Positions 1-24,000 of a stretch of DNA of 64,000 nt are shown in pieces. The notes below the pieces were generated by a model. The model was given only the letters and a program-made list of their open reading frames with translations, was not told the origin of the DNA and made no database searches. The stretch's first letter is position 1; the number at the start of each line of letters is the position of its first letter. This stretch comes from Solen grandis (Eukaryota > Mollusca > Bivalvia > Adapedonta > Solenidae), in contig CM037782.1 in the NCBI GenBank assembly GCA_021229015.1, positions 64,294,108-64,358,107 of the forward strand, in the 5' to 3' direction. The translations under genes and the position numbers were made by a program.

Positions 1-1222
1 AAACACCTAACTGTGTAAACCCGTTACACAAGCTGACAAGGTGAAGGTTACACAGACTGGTTATCGATTTTTTCTATCAACGCAGTGTAGCTGCAGCGAA
101 TAAACACCGATAAACAGATAACCAGACTGGCTGTTTTATGTAAATGGCACGCGCCAGAAATGCGGTAAATTTAAAAAATTCCGAGCCCGACACAGTGAAT
201 AAAAAAATCGAGTCCGTGATTTTTCGCCCCTATTCTATTTTATTATAGTATAGGGGCAAAATATCACAGACTCGATTTTTTAAAATTTATTTGAGAATTT
301 CAAACTCCTGTGAAATACGTATGTATGGTATTATGGTATGTATCCGGGATTTAAACGCGTTTTTTTCCCGATCGTAGACGCTTGTCGGTAGGTGTATTTT
401 ATTACAGTCAACCGCCCAGATGATTAATGATGTAATGTACGATGTCGCACAACTCAAAATTTTACACAAAACGCATCACTAAAAAAAGTTTATCATCCCT
501 CCCTAAAATTTCTTCATTTTTAAGGCCAAAAGTTAAACCACCGTCGGATTCAACACCGGATTGTCAAAATCCTTCAACTACTTCAAATTCTACTTCGAAC
601 ACTGAAACATGTGAAAGTTCGTCTGCTGGGGTTGAATTATTACAATCTCCTTCCCTTATGGCCTTAATGTACAAGTCCATGATGAGCACCCTTGTTCTAC
701 TGAGGCAGAGGAAATTAATAGTTTGCCAAAAAAACTCTGATTCTCTGACAAGTTCTGATGAAAAAATTTGACGGTGCAAAGTTTTAAAGTTTAAGGGCCA
801 GAAACAGAAAACTTGCCCTGTAACTAAATAAACAGTCACTTGACTGTCTGATGATCATGTTTATAGTCAGTATGATGAGCAGGGGATTAATGGGCACGAA
901 TTCGGTGCAGGATCACACCAGCTGATTGGCCGCTAATTAGGACTCCTTTGAAGTATGATTATCCCCTTTTAAGGTGACCGCTGACCGCATATGACAAGTG
1001 ACCACTTATTACACAACAATTAAAGAAGAATTTGCTCAGGAGGACCTGACATGAGCACTTACGTCATGGTGACCGCTTAATACACGTGACCGCTATCAAA
1101 AGTTTGACTGTATATTTTTCTTTTTGCACTAAAATTGTATTTTCTATACATTCATGAGTCTCCCAGTAACCTTGCTTAATGACTGATTTACCTGTTTTTG
1201 ATTTAAACCAGAAGTATCTATA
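1..1222. other. Intergenic stretch, no supported gene
   Basis: AT-rich sequence with a strong foldback at 201-285 (listed separately). A 109-codon open frame at 442-771 (plus) is rich in Ser, Thr and Lys and has a weak resemblance to the N-termini of transposase-derived proteins (SSLPKISSFL), but has no domain I can name. Short repeats of TGACCGCT lie at ~970-1090. Confidence 0.5.
201..285. repeat. Foldback palindrome (MITE remnant)
   Basis: The arm AAAAATCGAGTCCGTGAT, continuing into CGCCCCTAT, is matched in reverse complement by ATAGGGGC and ATCACAGACTCGATTTTT on the other side of a short AT-rich loop. The arms are about 32 bp with one or two mismatches. It would form a cruciform and looks like the core of a small foldback element. 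No coding content. Confidence 0.7.
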
Positions 1223-2656
1223 AACAAGAGGGCAAAGATGGCCCTGTGTCACTCACCTGGGTAAGATTGCTGTGTTAAGCATGATTACAAAAAAATGTGG
1301 CATCTAAAGTGTTTTACATTTGACTAAGTAACCCAGATTTTGATCCTACCTAAATTTGCACTCATCTGGGATTCCATGCAGTCATCATTCTTATCAAGTT
1401 AAATGAAGGCAGGGACTCCATGTGACCCATTTTTGAACTCATTCAAGATTTCATGTAGACAAACATCCTGACCAGTTTTCATGAAGAATTGGCAAAAAAC
1501 TGTGGCCTCTAGTATGTTTATAAGGTGTTTCTAAAATTTGACCAAGTAACCTAGTTTTTGACCCAACATGACCCTATTTTAAACTAATCAGACATCCTAG
1601 CCAAGTTTCATGAAGATTTGGTTAAAACTGTGACCTCTAGAATGTTCACAAGGTTTTCTAAGATTTGACCTGGTGATCTAATGTTTTACCACACTTGACC
1701 CAATTTCAAACTCATCGGAGATTTCATGTAGACAAACATCCTGACCAAATTTTATTAAGATTGGGATAAAACTGTGGCCTCTAGAGTGTTCACAAGGTTT
1801 TTCTAAGATTTCTAAGATTTGACCTGGTGACCTAGCTTTTGACCCCATATGACCTAATTTCAAACTAATCCGCGATATAATGTAGACAAACATCCTGAGC
1901 AAATGTTATTAAGAATGGGCTAAGATTGGGCTAAAACTGTGGCCTCTAGAGTGTTCACAAGGTTTTTCTAAGATTTGACCTGATGACCTATTTTTTGACC
2001 CCACGTGACCCAATTTTGAACTCATCCAAGATATCATGCCAGGGCCTTTTAACCCTTCTTTGCAACAGCCTGTTACCGGCTACTTCCCCAAGTCATATAA
2101 CCACCTTTTTTTCCCCCAAATTATATCCTCCAAAATTCCCCTTCCTCAGAAATAAAATCCCCATTAAATCGTTTTATGAATAACGGTGAAAAAAAAATAT
2201 AATCAAATCAGTTACAACACATGATTTTTATTTTTGTGAATTACCCAAGCAGTCAGACTAGTTATCAAAATTTGAATGAAAGATACTCTCAGATATCATT
2301 TTTATTTAATTGCTGGTAGAATCAAAAGAAAGTTGTAAGTTAAGTTGTTACAGCTCCGATTTACGATCAAGTCAAACTTTTTTGGCAAACGAAAGCCAGT
2401 GTTACAAACTAAATTATCGACAACAATATGATATTTTCTTGATCAACCCATCTTTCCCAATCTCATTTAAGTGTTTTAAGAGTAATTAAAAAATATTCAG
2501 TCAATACGCCAACCCCTCAATCAATGTTGGTGATGTTAACTCCATTTCAAGGGAGCATGGAAAATTAAATTACACATGAAGAGTATCTAGAGCAATGTTC
2601 TGTAACATCTGCATTTAGACTTATATATTACTTATTTCATTTCTTACCGCTAACAA

Positions 2657-2689
<33 letters not shown>

Positions 2690-2977
2690 GTATATAATCT
2701 TAAGCCTTTTTATAGGTTTTTTTTTTTAATGGTAACTGATTTATGTAGTAAAAAAAAATTCCCCAAATTGTGCCCCCCCCCCCAGAAAAACGGCTAAGTC
2801 GCCTTCCCCAAAACTGTAAAAAAGGCCCTGCATGTAGACAAACATCCTGACCAATTTTCATGAAGATTGGGCCAAAACTGTGGCCCCTAGTGTTCACAAG
2901 CAATTGTTGAAGACAGACAACGGACAAAAGGTGGTCACAAAAGCTCACCCTAAGCACAAGTGCTCAGGTGAGTTAAA
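1223..2977 (-). mobile_element. Pearl-like repeat element, minus orientation
   Basis: It starts with AACAAGAGGGC...GATGGCCC and CTCACCTG and ends with AAGCTCACCCTAAGCACAAG...GCTCAGGTGAGTTA, the same termini as the copies at 8231, 12517, 15881 and 18439. The interior repeats a unit of roughly 130-165 bp around the phrases TGTGGCCTCTAG and AGACAAACATCCTGACC. Bivalve pearl elements are known for such ~160-bp internal arrays; assignment to that family is inference. A separate element (2040-2830) is inserted near the 3' part. Confidence 0.6.
2040..2830. mobile_element. Nested TIR element, CAGGGCCTTTT ends
   Basis: About 790 bp bounded by CAGGGCCTTTT and its reverse complement AAAAGGCCCTG, splitting the repeat phrase CATG/TAGACAAACATCC of the surrounding element. 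CATG is found on both sides, so a short target duplication is possible. It holds a (TG)n tract at ~2657-2693 and a C-rich run near 2773-2784. The termini suggest a hAT-like nonautonomous element. No open frame of note. Confidence 0.55.
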
Positions 2978-3538
2978 AAGATATACGGCCATTGTGTATT
3001 ACGAGATATGAGGGTGTGGTTAACTTTTATTGATTGAAAATTAAAATAATATGGTTATGTTAACTTTAAAAATTATAATCATTATAAGATATTTAAGCAG
3101 TATCAATTATCAATATTTATTAGAGGAAATATCAAGGGTGAAATAGCAGATGTTTTAACAAATATTTATGTGTCTGCATGTTAACTTGTGCACCGTAATT
3201 GCAGACTTACATTTTATATTAGTCATACAACAACTTCACTTGCGATACTTAAAACAAGCCAGGATTGTTTAGTTCTGATGTTGATTTTCTTTAATGAAAT
3301 TATCACATTCAGACATGTTAAAGAAATTTTAAGCCAAAATATTCACTCACAAATAATTGCCAGTGGTTTAGAATGTAACTCGCAAACTTCATTTTCTACT
3401 CACATTTTGACGAAATGCCAGTGTTAATTTTGAGCCCTGAAGTAACTCCTAGTTAATATGACCCAGAAAAATGTTGACTATCACTGGAATCACACCGACA
3501 TATAGCAATCTCATACCTACTACACAGCCCAATGTGAT
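2978..3538. other. No gene seen
   Basis: AT-rich spacer between two repeat elements. The open frames are short and lack recognisable motifs. Confidence 0.5.
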
Positions 3539-4240
3539 CAGTGTTCCCATTCACGCACAAATGTACGTGAATCACGTACAGAATGCTGAAAAAACGTACA
3601 ACATATCAGAATACTAGTCTTCTCTACGTGACCGGAACGTATGCAAAATGCCTACGGTTTTACTTTCCTTTCCTTCATTTTTTATATTTACACGAACTTG
3701 AATACCAACACGTACGTCGTAGCCTTGTGTTTTATGGCATGAAAATCGATAAATGATGCTTTGGAAATTCCTCGCCCTAAAAATAGCACAATTATGGGAA
3801 GTAACTCTTGAGGGTACGTACGATAAGGTTCGAGTGTTCCGAATTTGTTTACAAATGTGCGTCTGCATTAAATGTCAGGGGGGAAAAAGTCTACGCTGAC
3901 CGGCCTGTGGAAAATAACTTCCCCAGCACCCGCAGCCGATTCCGATAATGTTCAGCAACAAGATGACAGTCCAAGCAATGTAAATACCATTAAAAAGAGG
4001 CCAGGAATAAAAACATTCCAAAAACATTGGTTGACATTTTTCCGTGGCTTCGTTTCGACGATGATAATAAAACTATGCATTGCTACGACGTAGAAAAGAA
4101 GGAATACAGACATTGTATTCAGTAACAAAGCATTTTTTATGTTGGTACCCCCAATTTTCACACGGAACCCCCAGAACTGAATATTGTGGCTCACAGGGGG
4201 TTCCATGAACCCCTTGATTAGAAAAGGCGTGGGAACACTG
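3539..4240 (+). mobile_element. Decayed hAT-like element with TTF-type zinc-finger relic
   Basis: The ends are CAGTGTTCCCATTCACGC and GCGTGGGAACACTG, inverted matches of the hAT type. Inside, an open frame begins at 3872 (MSGGKKSTLTGLWK...) and reaches KTFQKHWLTFF. A one-base frame change at ~4041 then continues as PWLRFDDDNKTMHCYD. The order of these phrases fits the TTF/hAT N-terminal zinc finger that precedes transposase domains in ZMYM/KIAA-type proteins. No catalytic region follows, so this is a nonautonomous relic. The adjacent 8-mers (AATGTGAT and ATGATGCA) do not match, so no target duplication is shown. Confidence 0.55.
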
Positions 4241-5383
4241 ATGATGCAGCATTTCAGCTTGCTGTATGGAGAGTGCCAATCTAATCGCGCAAGCCTCTGA
4301 TGGCCGATTTGAATGCTTAATGGTTTTGCATTTATAATGTTGTTGTTTAGGTTATCCCAATCAAATGCTGCCCTAATGAAGTAAGAACTTTTTTTACGTA
4401 GGTCAAGTGACTACAATTCTGGCAAAAAAACAACAACAATATACTATTACCTACCTACTGACCCAACCCAAAAAGTAGAGGCAAAAATACAATGTATGAA
4501 GATTTGCCTATGTTAAAGTACAAAATCATGGCTGAAAGTAAAAATAATTCTGCTTATTCATATATTGCTGGGCTTTTTTGTTTTTTTGTTTCTTTTTCAG
4601 AGGCTGTTCACAGGCGCATTCTCCTCTGAAAAATTCTTTGAATTTATGCAGTCAGCCGTTTTCCCCTAATTTGCATATCACTCCATGATTTTCCTTTCAC
4701 CAGAGAAATAAGAAATGTTGCTATTATCCCCAAATTATGATATTAACTTATTATTAAGGCCCATTCCCCAGCATCTGAAAAGAAAAATGTCTGGATCTTG
4801 TATAATACTTGCTTGGCATATATATGAATAAGTGAAATATTTTTACAAATACACCCATACACAGTGTCCCCGTTTCATGATTTTTTTATTAATAAATTTT
4901 ATTCCTCATCAAGTACAGGGGTATAAAACAAAGTATGTGGGGACCAGTCAGAATATTAAAATGCAGAACAAATGCATAAAATGGAGCAATTATATTTTTG
5001 ATAAAATGTCATGTCATTTTGGATTGCTTAATTATAGAAGAAAATGACAATCGGCATTGATAAAATACATGGCTGTGAATAATATAGCTAATTCCCTTCA
5101 CAAAGTGTTGTATTTTTTTATCACCATCATTTGAATAAATTTATTTCGCCGACAATTTCTTTCAATGTGGGTGGGGTACATTGACTAAAATGTGCCTGCG
5201 ATTAATCAATGGATTCTGCGACACCGAAGTTAACGTATACTGATTTTTTTATATGTAACGGATTTAAATTCCATATGAAAAGAAGAAAACAATGTTACCA
5301 GTCAGATTCAGACGTCAAAAATGATCCTTTTGGTCACTGTCACTCTTACGGAAATGTCTCGAAATGAGGTTCAAAATGTTAGT
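4241..5383. other. Spacer upstream of PSMB2
   Basis: AT-rich. No motif-bearing open frame, and no repeat recognised beyond homopolymers. Confidence 0.45.
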
Positions 5384-5651
5384 CACGTGATTTTGGGTTT
5401 CAGCCAATAAGATTTACTTATAAATATAATTTCCTCACAATATATTTGGTAATTACATTATTTTCAATCTTCCCTTTATTTCAGACATTAAACAATATTC
5501 ATAAATAGAAGATAACTGATATTATTTTTTCTTCAAATGGCGATTATTTACTGCTGATCTGTCTTTAAACAAACGGAAGTTGTACATGTTGCTTTCTCAT
5601 CTGAGAATATTTCTTTTGATGAATTAACATTTGACGAAATTGACCAAAAGC
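5384..5651 (+). promoter_or_regulatory. PSMB2: Putative PSMB2 promoter / 5' UTR
   Basis: Within 270 bases upstream of the PSMB2 start there is an E-box CACGTG (5384-5389), a CCAAT box (5404-5408, in CAGCCAATAAG) and an ETS-like CGGAAGT near 5573. No TATA box is placed convincingly. CCAAT and ETS sites are usual in housekeeping promoters; the assignment rests on position only. Confidence 0.45.
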
Positions 5652-17449
<11,798 letters not shown>

Positions 17450-18438
17450 CCACAACATATTGGATAGTCTTTCATGTACATTTCATCCAGATTCCATCTA
17501 CTGGGATCACCTGTGAAGCTACAAGTGCTCTATTGTTCAGTTGTGTACTGTTGTATGATAATTTTCTCAATTATGAAAAAGTGTAGAAGGTCTGAACTAG
17601 AAGTTTTATTAAGACTAATGCATTACTACTGAACAGCAGTAATTATTTTGTTTTGCTCCAAGAAGTCAGAGGTTTAATTTCAGATTTTATATTCTGTTTT
17701 TTTACAGCATTTGAAAAGGAATAGAAAATCAGAAATATTCCCCAAATATTATTTTTCTAGATCTTCAGTTAAAGAAAGATCTTGCTCGGAATTGATGAAA
17801 AAAAAGAAGAGAAAAGTGTACCATATGTATGATTGATGCAGTATAAATGTCCGTATGGCTGGTGTTATGGTGAGGATGGGAGGGTCTGTGTGTAGTGTGA
17901 CTGAAAGTGATCATCACTCTGTACAAAGAGATCATAATAAAACTGGTACTTAATTTATGGCTATTTCTTTTAATCTTATTGAACAACCATGATAGAAATA
18001 CAGGATTGTTTTCTACAGTATGGAGGGTGAAGCATATGACAAAGAACCCAAAACAAGTTTTGACTGAATTTTATGAGTATCCATGCAAGGCTGACAAGCA
18101 CTTCAATCTTTTAAACAACTGCATAATATCACATGGTCAATAAAAATAAACACATTTAAATAATAAAACTACCAGGAACCTCACAATAAACAGAAAGATA
18201 TGATTATTCCAAATACATTATAAAAGATATATATTTTGTGAAATCGGAACATGTTTTAATATAAAATAAGATGTCAAGCGATTTTTATGAAATCATCATT
18301 AAATCATCTAATTCTGATGCATTGGTGAGGGGGTACCTATGCTTATCAGACACATGAAATCTTTGCTTAATAGTGTAATTTGACAATGACTTAAATCCTT
18401 AAATAATGATGAAATAAAAAGGTAGATAAATAAAATGA
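17450..18438 (+). other. PSMB2: PSMB2 3' UTR and downstream spacer
   Basis: A canonical AATAAA at 17936-17941 lies 487 bases after the stop and is the best polyadenylation signal here. Beyond it is AT-rich spacer with no gene. Confidence 0.6.
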
Positions 18439-19476
18439 AACAAGAGGGCCATAATGGCCCTGGATCGCTCACCTGAGTATACAGTTACCCAAGGAACATT
18501 TTTTTAAAATTTTTTTGGGATGATCCCGTAAATTTATAAATTCTGTCCTTTAGAGGAGATGTCATTTAAAGATTTCACTATATACATATAAGGCAAATTA
18601 GCCCCACCCCTGGCGGCCATGTTTTTTTATGGATTGGAAAAATTTCAGTAACTTTTGTGAAGCGTCATCCAAAGATTATCCCTGCTAAATTTAATAAAAT
18701 TCTGTCCAGTGATTTCAGAGGAGATGTCATTTAAAGAATCACTATACAATGTATACATATTAGGCAAATTAGCCCCGCCCCTGGCAGCCATGTTTTTTAT
18801 GGTTTGGAATAATTTTAGCAACTTTTGTAAAGCTTCACCCAAAGATCATCCCTGCTAAATTAAATTAAATTCTGTCAAATGGTTTCAGAGATGTTGTTTA
18901 AAGATTTCACTATATACATATAAGGCAAATAAGCCCCGCCCATGGCGGCCATGTTTTTTTACAGATCGGAAAAAAATTATCAACTTTTGTGAAGCTTCAC
19001 CCAAAGATCATCCCTGCCAAATTTAATCAAATTCTGTCCAGGGGTTTCAGAGATGTCTTTTAAAGATTTCACTATATACATATAAGGCAAATTAGCCCTG
19101 CCATTGGCGGCCATGTTTTTTTTACAGATCAGAATAATTTTAGCAATCTTGTTAGAGAGTTACCCAGGGAATATCTGTACCAAAATATTTTGAAATCTGG
19201 CCAATATTTTTAAAGGTGATGATTTAAAATTTTCATAATTTTTTTCTTTCCGTTGCCATGGTAACCAGGGTTCCACATGGATCAAGTTTATTTTAGCAAC
19301 TTTTGTGAAGGTTCACCCCTGGAACATCCCTGCCAAGTTTTATTGATATCTGCCTAGCGGTTTCAGAGAAGATGTCATTTAAAGTAAATTGTTGATAACG
19401 CACAACACACGACGGACGACGACGGACGCAGGGCGATTACAAAAGCTCACCTTGAGCACTTGTGCTCAGGTGAGTT
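18439..19476 (-). mobile_element. Pearl-like repeat element, minus orientation
   Basis: It starts AACAAGAGGGCCATAATGGC and ends AAAAGCTCACCTTGAGCACT...TCAGGTGAGTTAA. Units of ~165-170 bp are marked by four copies of the phrase AGGCAAAT(T/A)AGCCC (about 18590, 18763, 18922, 19085) with GGCGGCCATG. It sits between the two convergent genes. Confidence 0.75.
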
Positions 19477-20333
19477 AAAAATATAAAATCTATGTAGGTT
19501 TTGGAACCGTATCACAATATACAGTAAAATTACAACCCAATTTTTGAAATAAAACAGTAGTTTAAAATGTTCAAAGTAATCCAAATCATTGTCAATAAAT
19601 TTATGAACAGAGTATTTAGAATCACCAGTAAAAGTTACCCATCATATTCAGAAAAAAAGGATTGAAATAATCTCATCAAAACATGAATGCTGACCCCAAA
19701 ACCGTCATCCATATCTATATGCTTTTGGAACATCTTCACAGGTTGAATGGGGCGAATCATATCGCATAAGGGGGAAAAAAAACAAATGTTATTACAATGG
19801 GCTTCCTCTTAAAATGATATCATGGTTTTAATGTTCCAATCGTGTTTACCAACTGCTGGGACTGGCTGTATCTAGTTTCAGTCACAGTGAAAATAAAGGT
19901 AAGATTCATTGGGTCAGTCAGAATATAAACTAAACTAATTTTCCCGGGAAAAAGGATGAACTATCTTATATTTACCATGACTGGATATGATTCGTGTCTA
20001 ATTGAATAATGAAGTATTTTTCATTTTTATCCAGGTTCTGAATTTTTTGCTTCATTTACAAAATTCAATTTTAATGATCATTGAGAACTGAAACTTTCAT
20101 TCACTGCAAATAAGGCCAGAAGAAACCTGTCCAGGCAGGGCAGTTGTCAAGCTCATTTTGAACTTAAAAACACTTTTTTTACCATTTATAAGAGTAAAAC
20201 AACACAGCAACAATCTAGATCTTTGATTCATTTTAAGTAAAAGAACCACTTGGTGAAATTTGCATGAAAATGCAATATTCACAATTAGCCAAAAATAATG
20301 TCCTGCTTTCCTTTACTTAAAGACGATTTCTAC
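19477..20333. other. Spacer between convergent genes
   Basis: AT-rich with no recognisable motif. It probably includes the 3' UTR of the minus-strand gene, but no polyadenylation signal is assigned. Confidence 0.4.
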
Positions 20334-20512
20334 AGTTTCTATATAGACCAAGAAGGAAAACTGAATGTACATGGTAGAATTTGTTTAAACTTTGCATGAT
20401 TATAGAGATTCACACTAGAAACAAATTTATGGAAAAAAATTGGGGGTCATGCAGAGTTTAAACAAATTCTACAACGTAGTTTTAATTTTCCTTCTTTGTC
20501 TATATAGAAACT
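20334..20512. mobile_element. Foldback MITE with ~65-bp arms
   Basis: The left arm starts AGTTTCTATATAGAC and includes AGAATTTGTTTAAACT. The right arm is its inverted copy, ending GTCTATATAGAAACT. Arms of about 65 bp with a few mismatches enclose ~45 bp. Probably in the 3' UTR or just downstream of the minus-strand gene. Confidence 0.75.
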
Positions 20513-20795
20513 AAATTTCTTCTTTAATGTTACCATTGTGTACCATATGTTTAGACCCATTAAACTTAGAGCCCCTGTGATCAGCCCTTGATACAAACAA
20601 CCTTAGATTTCATCTTGTCTACCATGTACACATAGATGGGGAAAAAAAAGGAGTAAATGGAGTCCCTGTATTCTGGCAATCAATCCCTCAGAATTTAAAT
20701 GACACTATTTACAAGTGTGTGACACATTTACCATGTAAAGAACAGAGAGACCTATACAGAAAGAGATCAAGTCCTCCAAGATTACTTGATACAGG

Positions 20796-21015
20796 TCATT
20801 TCTGCATCAGATTCACCACCAGCATGGTCACAATGACGGAGATCACCACTGGATAAAGTAGGAAGGCCAGCACGATCAGAGGTGTCCTGGCCCCAGTCCC
20901 TAGGAACGTGCTGACTTCAAATCCGCCAAGAAACGTGTTCCCAACTCTGGCAGAACTTTCGATTCGCCGAGAGAGCTGCTCAACTGACAGGCCGCTAGCT
21001 GTTGCCTGCTTTATC
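20796..21015 (-). CDS. Unnamed gene, last coding exon (membrane anchor)
   Basis: After a CAATACAG acceptor it completes an Arg codon and encodes IKQATASGLSVEQLSRRIES, then a Gly/Thr-rich link and a ~23-residue hydrophobic segment before QK and the stop (20796-20798). An exon of 220 nt in phase 2. Confidence 0.75.
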
Positions 21016-24000
21016 CTGTATTGACAATTAAAATAAATTCAGGATAATAAAGGATAATTGAATATCATGAAAATCAAGAGATAATATTCTTTTTTCAGAG
21101 TTTTTATGGTATTAATACTGCTTTATTATAAAGCTATCAGTATATATTAGTATATAACTTGAGTTTGAGCTTCAGTGTACTGTAGGAAGGCAATACATGT
21201 ATAATCCTGTCTAATTCCTGCACATTAATTTTTCATTATTTAGCATAAAATACAGAAACTATCTTAACCCTTTCCCTCATAGAGGAAACCATGAAAAGAC
21301 CTATGCGAACAACATAAAACCAGATCAGCCTGCGAGTAACTCGCAGGCTGATCAGGTTTTATGCTGTTCACTGCTCCTCAATGATCTGGAAATGAGGATT
21401 TTGTAATTAAATTTGGTAAGGTTTAACTGTGGTTTTCTGCAGATCAGGCTTTATGTGGTATCTATTGAGTGCGTCAAAATGAGTCTATATGAGGGAAAGG
21501 GTTAAACACAGGACCCATGTTATATTCCCAATAGACGATTGAAATCTTCGTGGTTTACACTGCTTTTACACTACAGAACTGTCAGAAACTAATTAGTATC
21601 AGCAAAGAATGTTATTCCAAGTGAAAAAGTGTAGAAAACTTCTATAAGTCCAATTTCTCAGAAACGGTTGTACTTATACAAAAGTTTTAGCATAATTTGA
21701 GACACCATTCATCTTGGACACATTTCTCGGCATGCAGAGGAGAGAATTCATCATGCTGCACATGGAAATGGTAGTAATTTCATCATGAGGAATATGAAAA
21801 GATAATTTATTTTCTTTTCCTTTTATTTCTATTTATAAACTATATGAGAATTGAAGACAGTGGTAGAGCAAATCACAGATTGCAGCCTGTTCAGCCATTA
21901 AGACCAGTATGTATTGCATTTAAATTTATTTACACACCCATGCTAATTGTTCATAAATGCAACAAGAGGTGTATGTCACCAGCTGAATGAAGCATGACAA
22001 AGCATTGCAGACAAGAAAACCAAGAAGTGATCCCTATGTGTCCGCTCTACTAACAGCAGTTGACACAAACTAAACATAGAGTTTATGATGTCCTTTTGGT
22101 GTTTGAAGTATGAATAAGAACCAGCCAGTTGGATGGCTTCCTCACATGAAAGTCTGGATTCTTAATTCATCAATTTCCTGACTCAGACTTTCTTCTCATA
22201 CTTGATATACAAACCTTGTCTGAACCTGTTCCTCAAGCATCCGATAGTTAGAACAATAGCTGAGCAGACAGACACAAAACTCCTTTGCAAACTCTACACA
22301 GTCGTCCAGTAGAACATTGTATCGGTTTGGCGATGCTCTAAGTGCTGCTAGCTGAAAGGGATTGTTTAAATGTTGACTTTTCTTCATACATGCAGAAAAT
22401 TCATAGCTATGCATTAAATTGCTGGGATATTGTTGGACCTCAAATAAATGCCTCCATGAGATGTCAATATTTTTTCCTTAAATAAAAAAAAAAAATACAA
22501 TGACAATATCATGAAATAATGACTATAATGAAATGTGCAACCTTCTTTTATTCATTCTATATTTACCCACCCCCAGCCACATATTGTGTGCATAGGGAGT
22601 CCCTACCAAACTGGTTTATCCGCCACTGTGCAATTTTGAATAAATTTACCCAAACTTTTTTTTTTATTCTTTTGAGAGAAGGAAGGAGTGATGAGATCTT
22701 TCTGTAATTATGATTCAACGCTTTAAATAATTTTTTTATGATTATGTGTATGTACATACTTGTAATGCTCTAGGATGAACATCCGTGTATTGTCCAACAA
22801 AATATGCTCGCTTGATCTTGTCCTTCACATCTTTGAACAGATTAAAGGAGATCTTGATCTTGTACCATCGCAGTTCTTCTTTCTCAAATGTCAACTCATA
22901 CACCCATACCAGAAGATCTGTGGGCACCATAAACACATCCTTGTCAAACAAATCCTGCAATGAAGAGAACTACAACATTGGGTTACAGGATATAAGAAAG
23001 TAGATCCATTATAATGTGTTCCATTATAACACAAATTCCCATAAAACACTTAAATGTTCGACCATAATCTGTATTTTGTTTATAGTACATTATTACAAGG
23101 TTAAATGTTTGACCCATAATCTGTATTTTATAAAAGTACATTATAACAAGGTCAAATGTCTGACCCATAATCTGTATTTGTTTATAGTACATTATAACAA
23201 GGTCAAATGTTTGACCCATAATCTGTATTTGTTTATATTACATTATAACGAGGTTAAATGTTTGACCCATAATATTTATTTTGTTTATATTACGTTATAA
23301 CAAGGTTAAATGTTTGACCCATAATCTGTATTTGTTTATAGTACATTATAACAAGGTTAAATGTTTGACCCATAATCTGTATTTGTTTATAGTACATTAT
23401 AACAAGGTTAAATGTTTGACCCATAATCTGTATTTTGTTTATAGTACATTATAACAAGGTTAAATGTTTGACCCATAATCTGTATTTTGTTTATAGTATA
23501 TTATAACAAGGTTAAATGTTTAACCCATAATCTGTATTTTGTTTATAGTACATTATAACAAGGTTAAATGTTTGACCCATAATCTGTATTTGTTTATAGT
23601 ATATTATAACAATGTTAAATGTTTAACCCATAATCTGTAGTTTGGGTTTTGTTTATAGTACATTAACCAAGGTTAAATGTTCGACCCATTATCTGTATTT
23701 TGCGTTTTCTTTTTATAGTACATTATAACAAGTTAAATGTCGACCATATTGTATTTTGTTTTTTTATAGTACATTATAACAAGGTTAAATGATCGACCCA
23801 TATTCTGTATTTTGTGTTTTGTTTATAGTTGATGCTATACCTAAGGACATTTCAGTGGGTTAGCATTGATTTTAATTTTGGTAAAAAATATTTTTTTTGA
23901 ATTTCTCATTTATTTTTGGTAGAATGTTAAAGGAAACACCAAATTTTAGGATTACTATATCAAAATTATGATTAAAAGTATATTTGCCATATGGTGAGGT

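Noticed and set aside
442..771. 109-codon open frame, plus strand
   Set aside because: Ser/Thr-rich composition with no domain; weak resemblance to transposase N-termini only. Not called as a gene.
22983..23300. Open frames with repeated YNKVKCLTHNLY-type residues on both strands
   Set aside because: They are translations of the intronic minisatellite.
23022..23829. Regular repeats that might suggest a CRISPR array
   Set aside because: The whole ~51-bp unit repeats without unique spacers, and the genome is eukaryotic. It is a minisatellite.
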